A DNA stretch of 40,057 nucleotides from a virus. This document shows, piece by piece, positions 26,101-34,859 of the stretch. Numbering within the stretch: position 1 is the first letter of the stretch; every line of letters starts with the position of its first letter. Below the pieces are notes generated by a model. That model saw nothing but the letters and a program-made list of their open reading frames with translations, did no database searches and was not told the origin of the DNA. The stretch lies in IMG/VR virus record IMGVR_UViG_3300025120_000163, positions 1 to 40,057 of that record; one strand, written 5' to 3'. Made by a program: the position numbers and the translations under genes.

Positions 26101-28342
26101 AGGACAATACGGAATTATTGATTCTTTCAATGAAGTTACAAAAGAATGTACAGTTAAAAAAGAATTTGATAACACACCAGGGTTCCAACACTTTTTAGGT
26201 GGATTTGCAATTGAAAAAGAATTAGATCCATCAACAAAATATTTTATTGAACCAAGAATAACTTTCAGTGAACCACCATACTCTAGTTCAACAGCGTCTA
26301 TTCCATTAAATGGAGAATACGTATTAGGTGCTTCAAGAAGAGTTACAAACACAAACGTAACTGTATTATTAGGTAATGGTAGAGGATTAAGATCAGTTGA
26401 TTCTACTAACTGGACTGTTGCAAACAGTGTACCAACACAAAACTGGAACAGTTTAGAAGGCGGTGCTAATAACTTTATGGCAACTTCAAGTGCAGGTGGT
26501 GTAGCAAGATCACAAGACGGTGCTAACTGGAGTGACATATCAGGCAACATAGGTGCTGATATTTTCAGAGGTTGTGCATGGGAAAATGTATCTGCAAAAT
26601 GGGTTGTAGTTTCAGAAACAGGTGTTGTATACACATCAGGTGACGAAGGAAACACATGGACGTCAGTTCAAGTTGAACCATACGATGGATCAACAGCAGT
26701 GTTTTCAAAAATTGCGGCTGGTAATGGTTTAATTATTATAGGTAACGACTTTGGTCAAACTTGGGAATCAGTAGACGGCGGTACAACATGGGAGTTGGCG
26801 GCTAATATAGGTGGTGATAGATATCTATTACAAAAATTAACTTTCACAGGAGATAAGTTTATAGCATCAGTACAAGATTCACCATTTGATGATTCAACAT
26901 CAGTGAACAAATTTTTTGTATCAAATGCGAATGCGGCACAAAGTTCAACAAGTGCTATCACAGTTTGGACTGAATCAGAAACACCTCCACACTCAGGACC
27001 ATACATGAAAGTAACAAGTTCACAAGGAACTTTTGTTGCTATAACTGGAAATGGTGAAGTAGCATATTCATATGATGCAGTAAGTTGGAAACAATTAACA
27101 ACATTAACAGGAACCTTTACAGGTATAATAGGCGGCAGAAATGCTGGAGGTTATTTTGTTCCAATAAAACAAGGAACAATAACAAATTTAACTGTACTTA
27201 AAAAAGGTGCTCCACCTTTAGCAAGAGTCATAACAAATGCAGGAAAAGTTTCTAAAGTACAATTATTAGACACAGGATCAGGTTATTCAACAGCACCAAC
27301 AATCACAATCAGTGACAACGTGAATGTGTTAGACGTGGCAGTTGAAGCAAGAATAGCCAGCGGTGTATTAAGTCAACCAACGTTCACAAACAGAGGTACA
27401 GGATTTATAAATGTAAGTGCAACTGTTACAGGTGACGGTTTTGCTGATGAATTCCAATTAGGAAAAGTTGTACAAATAAAAGATTTATCAAGAGAACCTG
27501 GACCAGGTGACTTGTTGTACATCAATGGTATTCAAGATCAAATTTACAGAGTAACACAGATTACAAACGTTGCAGGCGTGGCTCCAAATCTTACAGCAAC
27601 ATTTAGAATTTCACCGAGTTTAAAATCTAACGAATCTCCAGTGCATGAAAATACAATGACAATTAGACAACAGTATTCACAAATTAGATTAACTGGACAC
27701 GATTTCTTAGATATTGGAACTGGAGGAGTAACAACAACTAACTATCCAGAACTTTATACTAATGCTGGATTTACAGACGGTTACGAATCACAATATGCTA
27801 GAGAAACTTCTGACAATGGCGGTGGTAGAGTTTTCTACACATCAACTGACCAAGATGGTAACTTCCGTGTTGGTGAATTATTTGAAGTTGAACAGGCAAC
27901 TGGTATTGTAACACTAAACGCAGACTTATTCAACTTATCAGGACTTTCAGAATTAGCATTAGGTGGTGTTGTACTAGGTGGTACAGAAGTTGTAATTAGA
28001 GAATTTTCAACTGATCCTACAATGTCAGCAAATTCAGACAATGTTGTACCAACACAAAAAGCGATTGTAACTTATATTGGTTCAAGAGTTTCAGGTGGTG
28101 GTGCTAACTTGAACGTTTCAGGTTTTAGAGCAGGACAAATTAAAGTAAGAAATAAAGAAATATTTAATGAAGCATTTCCAGAAACAGGACAAATTGTTAT
28201 AGACAGAATTGCTAATTTAAATGGTGGATTTTCAGGCTCATTGTTAGCATTGAACTTTTTCACTGGCGGTGTAGCAAGTACAGAATTAAATGAAGGAGAT
28301 CCGGCTAGTGCTATTGATAGTTCTAACGGATATGGTCAATAA
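23189..28342 (+). CDS. Giant fibre protein with CBM5/12-like repeats, beta helix and Asp-box propeller (1717 aa)
   Basis: Residues about 8-560 are roughly eight tandem repeats of the form W-x5-Y-x3-D-x-V-x-YGG-x-YxC-x4-HTS, as in CBM5/12-type chitin-binding folds. A beta helix follows from about 602 (YYVSPDGEDLDSRGTQL, later MVKTGLYQEVLPI). Residues about 1050-1320 carry five Asp-box-like motifs: SVDSTNWTV, SQDGANWSD, SGDEGNTWTS, SVDGGTTWEL and SYDAVSWKQ. They fit a sialidase-like propeller without an obvious enzyme signature. The C-terminal LTGHDFLDIGTG and DQDGNFRVGELF blocks are shared with the next protein. Role: large glycan-binding tail appendage. Confidence 0.78.
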   Translation: MADFRIDRIRFRWRGDWSANTLYVKDDVLRYGAKVFVCVEVHTSDTNFYNDLNNSIPRWSQMMDGQSWTGAWTPSTFYKIGELVKVGGLIYKCIEGHISNASASNGVLGDELKWVYFARGEDWQSVWTPATLYNVDQTVIYGGSIWKCNTAHTSGTADDGLQFNASYWDQYSRSDNFRNDWASNTLYYPDDIVYYGGTVYRCKTGHRSATTNKFINPTATYGGASGTGFQFFIFKTGTTYNLKITNGGSTYLATEQFTILGSALGGATPANDAVITISTVNSGAIATASVDGVANDSNDGLEANSGQWETVFTGIRYRGDYTVGERYSAGELVRWSPGMWQVTTGHWATNDQMVESNFNLWVPGLEFEAIWNISQYYQKGDVVLYGGYTYVALLSNVGVTPAVTDGTNTWELQIVGYTFTGEWKETYLVNNAVEPFPYKTGDVVRAGGDLYIAVKDNASVDPSTRSVYDEGSDSPFPWQLLVTGYAYKGPWKETNLGGVSGEQTYFPGDVVTVAGTLYKCILKHEANSSDAKPPLDFESENVGPYWVLLATGHTPNVLEYPGDIKTQNEDSTRLRIGLGTSGQLLKVGSNDIPFWEDFDVTPKVYYVSPDGEDLDSRGTQLAAPFKTIKFACDFINGDLSARSPATVMVKTGLYQEVLPITVPRDTALVGDELRSTEVKPASGYETGYNMFLVNNGSGIRNMSLSGLSGTLGPVNEYGTKRPTGGAFVSLNPGSGASDAAAWITTRSCYVQNVSTFGSGCVGLKVDGDLHNGGNKSIVANDFTQVLDNGIGFWVNGEGKAELVSVFTYYCHIGYLATSGGKARATNGNNSYGDWGSVAEGVTPTETPITAKFNNRTQEAQVDAVYNDENEIFAFAYDHAGQDYTSANITISGSGQGATASINYENTRDGAVNKIRILGPGDSTPAGGSAYTSKSGPAISGTATSIKLNAQFQGTTAQTVGQRLYIWEGTGRGQYGIIDSFNEVTKECTVKKEFDNTPGFQHFLGGFAIEKELDPSTKYFIEPRITFSEPPYSSSTASIPLNGEYVLGASRRVTNTNVTVLLGNGRGLRSVDSTNWTVANSVPTQNWNSLEGGANNFMATSSAGGVARSQDGANWSDISGNIGADIFRGCAWENVSAKWVVVSETGVVYTSGDEGNTWTSVQVEPYDGSTAVFSKIAAGNGLIIIGNDFGQTWESVDGGTTWELAANIGGDRYLLQKLTFTGDKFIASVQDSPFDDSTSVNKFFVSNANAAQSSTSAITVWTESETPPHSGPYMKVTSSQGTFVAITGNGEVAYSYDAVSWKQLTTLTGTFTGIIGGRNAGGYFVPIKQGTITNLTVLKKGAPPLARVITNAGKVSKVQLLDTGSGYSTAPTITISDNVNVLDVAVEARIASGVLSQPTFTNRGTGFINVSATVTGDGFADEFQLGKVVQIKDLSREPGPGDLLYINGIQDQIYRVTQITNVAGVAPNLTATFRISPSLKSNESPVHENTMTIRQQYSQIRLTGHDFLDIGTGGVTTTNYPELYTNAGFTDGYESQYARETSDNGGGRVFYTSTDQDGNFRVGELFEVEQATGIVTLNADLFNLSGLSELALGGVVLGGTEVVIREFSTDPTMSANSDNVVPTQKAIVTYIGSRVSGGGANLNVSGFRAGQIKVRNKEIFNEAFPETGQIVIDRIANLNGGFSGSLLALNFFTGGVASTELNEGDPASAIDSSNGYGQ

Positions 28343-28343
28343 T

Positions 28344-28351
28344 GATAAATA
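28344..28351 (+). promoter_or_regulatory. T4-type late promoter (GATAAATA)
   Basis: GATAAATA lies 26 bases before the ATG of the 1899-aa gene, two bases after the previous stop. An AGAGGA ribosome site follows. Confidence 0.62.
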
Positions 28352-28377
28352 ACTACAATAAGAGGATATATTAACCC

Positions 28378-31300
28378 ATGGCTGAGTTTAAATTAGGTAG
28401 AATACGTTTTGTTTGGAAAGGTGCTTGGTATACAAGTGCCCTTTATTCAGTAGATGATGTTGTAAGATATGGTGGTAGAACATACATTTGTATAGTAAAC
28501 CACACGTCTGACGCAGAATTCCAAGTAGATTTAACAGCGGCAAATTGGGCATTGATGTCCGATGGTCAAGAATGGAAAGGTGACTGGGGAGTAAACACAA
28601 CATACAAACCAAATGATGTTGTAAAATACGGTGGTTACATTTATATTTGTAACACAGGTCACACTTCAAATGCAGATGTTAACATTGGACTAGAAGGCGA
28701 CATTGCAAAATGGGATCTTTTCATTGAAGGTTTTGATTACAAAACAGACTGGGCAATAAGCACAAGATACAAAGTAAACGATTTAGTAAGATACGGTGCA
28801 ACTGTATATCTTTGTACAACAGAACACACATCAGCGGCAACATTGGCTGATGGTTTAGAATTAGATATTGCAAAATGGGAAGTGTTTGCAAAAGGATTTA
28901 ACTGGTTAAACACTTGGGCAATAAGCACAAGATACAAACCAAATGACACAGTAAGATATGGTGGACAACTTTATGTTTGTATCACTGGACACACTTCAGC
29001 AGGCACAGTAGCATCAGGTTTAGAAAATGATCAAGCAAAATGGCAATACCTACACAAAGGTATTGAATATTTAGGTGTTTGGGTAACAGCAACAAGATAC
29101 AAAGTTAATGATGTTGTTAAGTATGGTGCTAACTTATGGATTGCAACAGCGTCACATACAGCAGGTGCATCATTGGCGGCTGACGAAGCCAACTGGGACA
29201 TTTTTATTCCAGGTTTAGAATTTGAAGATTCGTGGAGTTCATCTACACAATACCAACCAGGTGACATTGTTACTTACGGAGGTTACCAATACGTTGGATT
29301 AAGAAATAACTTAAACAAAGTTCCATCAACAGAAACTGCTGATTGGGATTTATTTGTTACAGGTTTCAGTTTAAAAGGAGATTACAACAACGCAACTGCT
29401 TACAAAACAGGAGATGTTGTTAGAGTTGGTGGTACAACTTACATTGCTATCGCTGACACAACAGGAAATAGACCACCAAGTGTACTACACTGGGATAAAC
29501 TAAACGAAGGTTTATACTGGAAAGGTACTTGGGGCAATGCGGCTGTTTATGACAAAGGCGATATTGTAAGAGGATCAGTAAACACAGACACTTCTTACAT
29601 TTGTATTACAGCACACACTTCAAACAATGTTGGACCAGCAACAATCAATCAACCAGATTATGCACCAGGGGCTGGTGTTGACACATCTGTTTGGCAATTG
29701 TTAGCAGGTGGACCAGAAAATGATGTGTTATCAGCAGAAGGTGATATTTTAATTTACGGTGCTTCAGGACCAGCAAGATTACCGATTGGTGCTTCAGGAC
29801 AAGCACTTGTTGTTAATGCGGCAGGTACATTACCTGAATGGGGATTTGTTGGACAAGTAGATCAAGTTTACTATGTAGGTCCAGGCGGTGTTGATACTCC
29901 GGCTCCAAATGCTGGTGTTACACTAGACAGTCCATTTAAAAATGTAAGATATGCACTTCATCAAATTGATCAAGGACCAAGAAATCCACAAGGTGTAAAC
30001 TTATTAAACAGAAACAAAGCATTCATACAAGATGAAGTTATTGCTTGGATTAATGTTCAAATTGCTGGTAATATTTCACCATTCACAAACGCATTTACAT
30101 ACGATGCAGTAAAATGTAGAAGAGATATAGGTATTCTTATTGATGCTACAATTAATGATTTGAAAAAAGGCGGAAATGTTCAATCAAGAAAAGCGGCTTT
30201 ACAATATTTCACACCAGCAGGTGCGTCATACGTAACTGGACAAGTAGCAGAAACTTCAGCGGCAATTGTTAGAGCGGCATACATTGCTCAACAAGTGGTT
30301 GTGAATTCATCAGGATACACACCATCACAAGCCACAACACTTCAAGTAACTGATTTGACTAAGGTAGTAGAATCAACAGTTGTTGCAGACATAAACACAT
30401 TAATGACATTGTCATCAAATGCAATTACGGCTGGTAACATCAACAGTGTTCCTACAAAATTATCACCTCAAATAACTTTAAATGTTAAAACAGGTACGTA
30501 TTATGAAATACTTCCAATGTATGTACCAAGAAATTGTGCTGTGGTTGGAGATGAATTAAGATCAACTAACATCAGACCGGCGGCTTCAGTGGTTGCAAAC
30601 GGTGATGTTGCATACAGTTTACAAGGTATTCAACGTTTAGAAGCAATCATCAGTGATGTTGTTCAAAACAATGCTGTTACAGTAACACCATCAGGTGGTA
30701 TAATAACAACTCCAACTGGTGCAAGTTTAGGTTACCAAGGTGCTGGTTTAATTGAAGGTACAGGAACAGTTAACACAACAGCGTCTGCTTCAGGAACAGG
30801 TGCTACATTTACATTGACAACAAACGCATTTGGTTTCGTTACAGGATTAACTGTATTGGCTCCAGGACAAAATTATGTAGTAGGTGAAACAGTTACTATT
30901 CCTTCAACAGAAACAATTAACAATCCAAGTACTGGTGACACAGCGATTGGTGAAACAATCACATTCCAAGTGTTAACAGTAACATCAGGAAACACAGTTA
31001 CACAAAACACAGCAGTGCCGGCAGGTACAGCGGCGGCAGGTACAGCGGCGGCGGCAATTGTTGACAATATTGAAAAATACATTGACTTCAAAATTAATGC
31101 AAACGGTACAGAGCCGACAGCAACAGGTTCAAACGTAGCAGAAGTAAGTGCTGGTTACACAGATGCACGTCTAAGATTATTAGCCAACAGAGACTTTATG
31201 GCTAAAGAGTGTGCAGAATTTGTGAAAAGAGCAAACCCAGGTTATGTGTTTGGTCAAAACGACTGTGAAGACGATATTAAAGATTACGTAGACGGAGTTA

Positions 31301-34077
31301 TTCACGATTTAGAATACACAGGAAACTATGCATCATTAAAAGGTGCCAAATGGTATGTGAATGCTGTACAAGGTTCAACAACTTCAGACATGTTATACAT
31401 GAGACAAGCAACAGGTTTAAGAAACTGTACTGTACAAGGACTAACAGGTTCATTGGGAGCGGCAAACAGTTATGGAACAAAACGTCCATCAGCGGGTGCT
31501 TTTGTTTCTCTTGATCCAGGATACGGTCCAACTGATACTAAAACATGGATTGCAACTACAACTGCTGGTACACAACAGTTTACACCAGGAACAGGAACAA
31601 GTTATGATCCTGCAACAGGAACAACTGTATTAGCAATTGGTTCACACAAATTACAACCAGGTGAAACTGTAAGACTTACAACATCAAGTTTAACATTTAG
31701 TTGTACTCAAGATGGCAATGCAACTCAAATTGCTTATCCAAGAACAACTGACCCGGCGGCAGGTAAAGAATTAACAATTTCAGCAGTAACTACAACATCA
31801 ATCACTGTAAATGTTGGAGCAAGTGCTCCAGGACAACAATATCCACACACATTTGTAAGTGCAACTGCAAATTCTGTACAAGAAGAAACAATTACTAGAA
31901 CAGGTGGAAGATCACCTTACATTCAAAACGTTACAACATTTGGAACAGGTGCTGTAGGACAAAAAATTGACGGAGATTTACACGCAGGTGGTAATGATTC
32001 TATGGTATCAAATGACTTTACGCAAGTAATATCAGATGGTATTGGTGCATGGATTACAAATTTAGGAAGAGCAGAACTTGTATCTGTGTTCTCATACTAC
32101 GGACACATTGGATACCTTGCAGAAACAGGTGGAAAAATACGTGCTACAAACGGTAACTCATCATATGGTGATTTTGGTTGTGTGGCAGAAGGTGTTGATC
32201 CAACTGAAGTTCCTGTAACAGGTAAAGTTAACAACAGATCAACTGATGCATTAGTAGATTCTGTGTTCACAGACGGTGAACAAATACTTGCACTTGAATA
32301 TGGAAATGCAGGTAGAGAATATTCAAATGCTACTGTAACAATTACAGGTGATGGTTTTGGATTAAACACAGTAACAGCAACTTACAATACAGGCGGAGTA
32401 TACAAAATTAGATTAACAGAAACTCCTGCTTCTGATCCATCAGATTTAGGTGGTAAAGGTTTTGTAACTACTACAAACTCAGGACAAACAGGTACAACAA
32501 CACAAATTACTTTAGCGGCGGCAGATTCAGCGGCAAGTGGAGTTTATGTTGGAATGGCTTTATTTGTAACAGAAGGTAAAGGTGCTGGACAGTACGGTTA
32601 CATTGACACTTACAATTCATCTAGTAAAATTGCAACAATTAAAAAATTCTCAGATAACTCAGCAGGTTGGGACGCATTAGGTGGCAAAGCAGTTGAGGCA
32701 ACACTGGATTCAACAACAATCTACGAAATCACTCCAAGAGTGGTTATAGGTGCTCCAAGTAATGATGGTTCAACAACTCCTAGACAGGCAGTTGCTAGAG
32801 CAGTTGTTACAGGAGAAGTTATTTCAAGTGTTAAAATATTAGATTGTGGTGCTTCTTATACAAGTGCACCAACAGTAACATTTACAGATCCAAACAACAC
32901 TACAGAAGCGCCTGTACAAGCATACATCGGCGATGGTGTATTAGGTCAACCAACATTTGTTGCAAGAGGTTCAGATTATGTAACTGCTTCTGCTACAATC
33001 ACAGAGCAAGGTTTACAAGCAACTGTTACAGCAATTACTAAGGCATCACCTGCAGTAGTAACAGCAGTAGGACACAACTACAACACGAATGACAAAGTTA
33101 AATTTGATGGCATTCTTGGAATGGTAGAATTGAATACTGGTGTGTACTATTATGTTAAAGTTTTAACAGTAGACACATTTGAAATTTATGCAGACTACGA
33201 AATGACAACTGCAATTGATTCAACTGGATACACAACATATCTAAGTGGTGGTACAGCAGAATTATTTGGTGGATTTAGAGATGATTATCAAACAGGAAAA
33301 TACATTGCTGTTGAAAATTTAACTTCAATTCCAAGAGCAGGATCAAACATTGAGTTTGGACATTTACCAGGACAATATTTCAAACTGGTTGCTGTTAATC
33401 AACAACTTGGAACACAAACTCCATTCACAGGATTATTACAAGTTTCACCAGATATTAAATCTTACGAAGCACCAGAACATGGACAATCTTTAGAACTAAG
33501 AATTAGATACTCACAAGTTAGATTAACTGGACATGACTTCTTAGACATTGGTACAGGTAACTTTGCAAGTACAAACTACCCTGGTTTACCTGGACAGAAT
33601 CCAATTCCAGCAAATGAAACTGTTGAAGGTGGTGGAGGAAGAGTATTCTTTACTTCTACAGACCAAGACGGTAACTTTAGAGTAGGAGATTTATTCTCTG
33701 TAGAACAAGCAACTGGTATTGCTTCATTGAATGCTGATGCATTTAACATATCAGGACTACAAGAATTGCAGTTGGGTGATTTAGCATTAGGTGGAACAAG
33801 TGCTTCTATCAATGAATTCTCAACTGATGGTACAATGGCGGCTAATTCAGACGCAATTGTTCCGACACAGAGAGCAATTAGAACATATATCGCTTCACAA
33901 ATTGGTGGTGGTGCTAGTTCGCTCAATGTTAACTTGATTACTGCAGGACTAGTGGTAATTACTGGTAATACGATAAGTACAAGTAACAACGTAGGGATCA
34001 ATTTCCAAAGCGTCACTAACTTCACAAAAGGAGTTACTGGTGTACCGATTGCGATGAACTACTTAATACATAGTTAA
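28378..34077 (+). CDS. Giant fibre protein with CBM5/12-like repeats and beta helix (1899 aa)
   Basis: This is the largest gene of the window and a paralogue of the 1717-aa protein. Residues about 8-440 hold eight CBM5/12-like repeats (for example WAISTRYKPNDTVRYGGQLY). The beta helix starts near 496 (VYYVGPGGVDT). It contains two long helical inserts (NKAFIQDEVIAWINVQ near 546 and NRDFMAKECAEFVKRANPG near 937) of a kind I know from marine T4-like phage proteins. An inserted domain with SLTFSCTQDGNATQIAYPRT lies near 1062-1175. A FCCH-like module is near 1550-1630. It ends with LTGHDFLDIGTG and DQDGNFRVGDLF. A 15-base unit repeated at about 31018-31052 encodes an AGTAA repeat. Probably a tail-tip or side-fibre adhesin. 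Confidence 0.76.
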   Translation: MAEFKLGRIRFVWKGAWYTSALYSVDDVVRYGGRTYICIVNHTSDAEFQVDLTAANWALMSDGQEWKGDWGVNTTYKPNDVVKYGGYIYICNTGHTSNADVNIGLEGDIAKWDLFIEGFDYKTDWAISTRYKVNDLVRYGATVYLCTTEHTSAATLADGLELDIAKWEVFAKGFNWLNTWAISTRYKPNDTVRYGGQLYVCITGHTSAGTVASGLENDQAKWQYLHKGIEYLGVWVTATRYKVNDVVKYGANLWIATASHTAGASLAADEANWDIFIPGLEFEDSWSSSTQYQPGDIVTYGGYQYVGLRNNLNKVPSTETADWDLFVTGFSLKGDYNNATAYKTGDVVRVGGTTYIAIADTTGNRPPSVLHWDKLNEGLYWKGTWGNAAVYDKGDIVRGSVNTDTSYICITAHTSNNVGPATINQPDYAPGAGVDTSVWQLLAGGPENDVLSAEGDILIYGASGPARLPIGASGQALVVNAAGTLPEWGFVGQVDQVYYVGPGGVDTPAPNAGVTLDSPFKNVRYALHQIDQGPRNPQGVNLLNRNKAFIQDEVIAWINVQIAGNISPFTNAFTYDAVKCRRDIGILIDATINDLKKGGNVQSRKAALQYFTPAGASYVTGQVAETSAAIVRAAYIAQQVVVNSSGYTPSQATTLQVTDLTKVVESTVVADINTLMTLSSNAITAGNINSVPTKLSPQITLNVKTGTYYEILPMYVPRNCAVVGDELRSTNIRPAASVVANGDVAYSLQGIQRLEAIISDVVQNNAVTVTPSGGIITTPTGASLGYQGAGLIEGTGTVNTTASASGTGATFTLTTNAFGFVTGLTVLAPGQNYVVGETVTIPSTETINNPSTGDTAIGETITFQVLTVTSGNTVTQNTAVPAGTAAAGTAAAAIVDNIEKYIDFKINANGTEPTATGSNVAEVSAGYTDARLRLLANRDFMAKECAEFVKRANPGYVFGQNDCEDDIKDYVDGVIHDLEYTGNYASLKGAKWYVNAVQGSTTSDMLYMRQATGLRNCTVQGLTGSLGAANSYGTKRPSAGAFVSLDPGYGPTDTKTWIATTTAGTQQFTPGTGTSYDPATGTTVLAIGSHKLQPGETVRLTTSSLTFSCTQDGNATQIAYPRTTDPAAGKELTISAVTTTSITVNVGASAPGQQYPHTFVSATANSVQEETITRTGGRSPYIQNVTTFGTGAVGQKIDGDLHAGGNDSMVSNDFTQVISDGIGAWITNLGRAELVSVFSYYGHIGYLAETGGKIRATNGNSSYGDFGCVAEGVDPTEVPVTGKVNNRSTDALVDSVFTDGEQILALEYGNAGREYSNATVTITGDGFGLNTVTATYNTGGVYKIRLTETPASDPSDLGGKGFVTTTNSGQTGTTTQITLAAADSAASGVYVGMALFVTEGKGAGQYGYIDTYNSSSKIATIKKFSDNSAGWDALGGKAVEATLDSTTIYEITPRVVIGAPSNDGSTTPRQAVARAVVTGEVISSVKILDCGASYTSAPTVTFTDPNNTTEAPVQAYIGDGVLGQPTFVARGSDYVTASATITEQGLQATVTAITKASPAVVTAVGHNYNTNDKVKFDGILGMVELNTGVYYYVKVLTVDTFEIYADYEMTTAIDSTGYTTYLSGGTAELFGGFRDDYQTGKYIAVENLTSIPRAGSNIEFGHLPGQYFKLVAVNQQLGTQTPFTGLLQVSPDIKSYEAPEHGQSLELRIRYSQVRLTGHDFLDIGTGNFASTNYPGLPGQNPIPANETVEGGGGRVFFTSTDQDGNFRVGDLFSVEQATGIASLNADAFNISGLQELQLGDLALGGTSASINEFSTDGTMAANSDAIVPTQRAIRTYIASQIGGGASSLNVNLITAGLVVITGNTISTSNNVGINFQSVTNFTKGVTGVPIAMNYLIHS

Positions 34078-34090
34078 AGGAGAAAAAACG

Positions 34091-34411
34091 ATGGCTTCAG
34101 GAAGAATAGGAAAAGCAGATCTTTTAGCCGCTACTAATACGACTGTATACACAACGCCTGCTGACACTTTTACGGTGGCAACAATATCGTTTTGTAACAG
34201 AGGTAACCAAGCAGTTACAGTAAGATTAGCGGTGGCAGATACGGCTACACCGGATAACTCAGAATATGTTGAATATGAAACAGAAATTTTGAGTCATGGT
34301 GTGCTAGAAAGAACTGGTTTAGTACTGTCAGCAACGCAATTATTGGTAGCACATTCAAGTGCAACTAACGTAAGTGCAGTTGTAAGCGGTATTGAAACAA
34401 GTACAGCATAA
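34091..34411 (+). CDS. Small beta-sandwich virion protein (paralogue family A)
   Basis: This 106-aa protein starts ASGRIGKADLLAATNTTVY and carries paired strands such as FTVATISFCNRGNQAVTVRL and a terminal SAVVSGIETSTA. It resembles the 108-aa and 110-aa proteins at 12436 and 20679. AAAGGAG precedes the start by eight bases. All three follow or precede giant fibre genes, so each may serve a particular fibre. Function is unproven. Confidence 0.58.
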   Translation: MASGRIGKADLLAATNTTVYTTPADTFTVATISFCNRGNQAVTVRLAVADTATPDNSEYVEYETEILSHGVLERTGLVLSATQLLVAHSSATNVSAVVSGIETSTA

Positions 34412-34426
34412 TTTTAAGGTAAATTA

Positions 34427-34434
34427 TATAAATA
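34427..34434 (+). promoter_or_regulatory. T4-type late promoter (perfect TATAAATA)
   Basis: An exact TATAAATA lies 33 bases before the ATG at 34468, with an AAGGAA ribosome site downstream. Confidence 0.7.
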
Positions 34435-34467
34435 GTATAAAGAGTACTAATAAAGGAAACAAAGACA

Positions 34468-34800
34468 ATGGGAAGATACATATCAACAACTGGAACTGCT
34501 GGCGTAGTCACTAAACAAGTGGCGACAACATACCAAGCAGTGGTAAATGATAGAATCTTAGCAGATAGTGCCGCAAGCACTTTCACAATCACGTTACCTC
34601 TAAATGCTTCTTTGTTGATCAATGACACAATTCAAATCATTGATGCAACTTCGAACTTTGGAACTAACGCGGTTACAGTTGCTAGGAACGGTTCACTAAT
34701 TCAAGGTTCAGCAGACGACTTAACAATGGACTTAAATGGTGCAATCGCAACTTTGATTTACACTGGTCCGACTTATGGTTGGATAATTGGTGCTGTATAA
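34468..34800 (+). CDS. Small fibre-like virion protein
   Basis: This 110-aa protein reads GRYISTTGTAGVVTKQVATTY at the start, then STFTITLPLNASLLINDTIQ and a C-terminal strand pair ending PTYGWIIGAV. The pattern TFTITLP followed by GDTI-like and a final GW strand is found in many phage fibre tips. It has its own late promoter and a 59-base A/T-rich gap after it. It may be a small fibre tip or a structural cap before the cysteine-rich genes. Confidence 0.55.
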   Translation: MGRYISTTGTAGVVTKQVATTYQAVVNDRILADSAASTFTITLPLNASLLINDTIQIIDATSNFGTNAVTVARNGSLIQGSADDLTMDLNGAIATLIYTGPTYGWIIGAV

Positions 34801-34859
34801 TTTTTTATAATTTTATTATATTTAATTTACATCATTAAACACTTGGAGAAACAAAAACA

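Noticed and set aside
23189-29720. Repeat-rich DNA as a CRISPR array
   Set aside because: The periodicity is at protein level (CBM-like units) with diverged DNA; there are no identical direct repeats with unique spacers.
31018-31052. GC-richer 15-base repeats as possible site-specific element
   Set aside because: In-frame coding repeat (AGTAA) with only about two copies; no sign of a recombination site.
33576-34025. 149-codon minus-strand open frame opposite the end of the 1899-aa gene
   Set aside because: Lies wholly inside a strongly supported gene and looks like a reverse-frame shadow.
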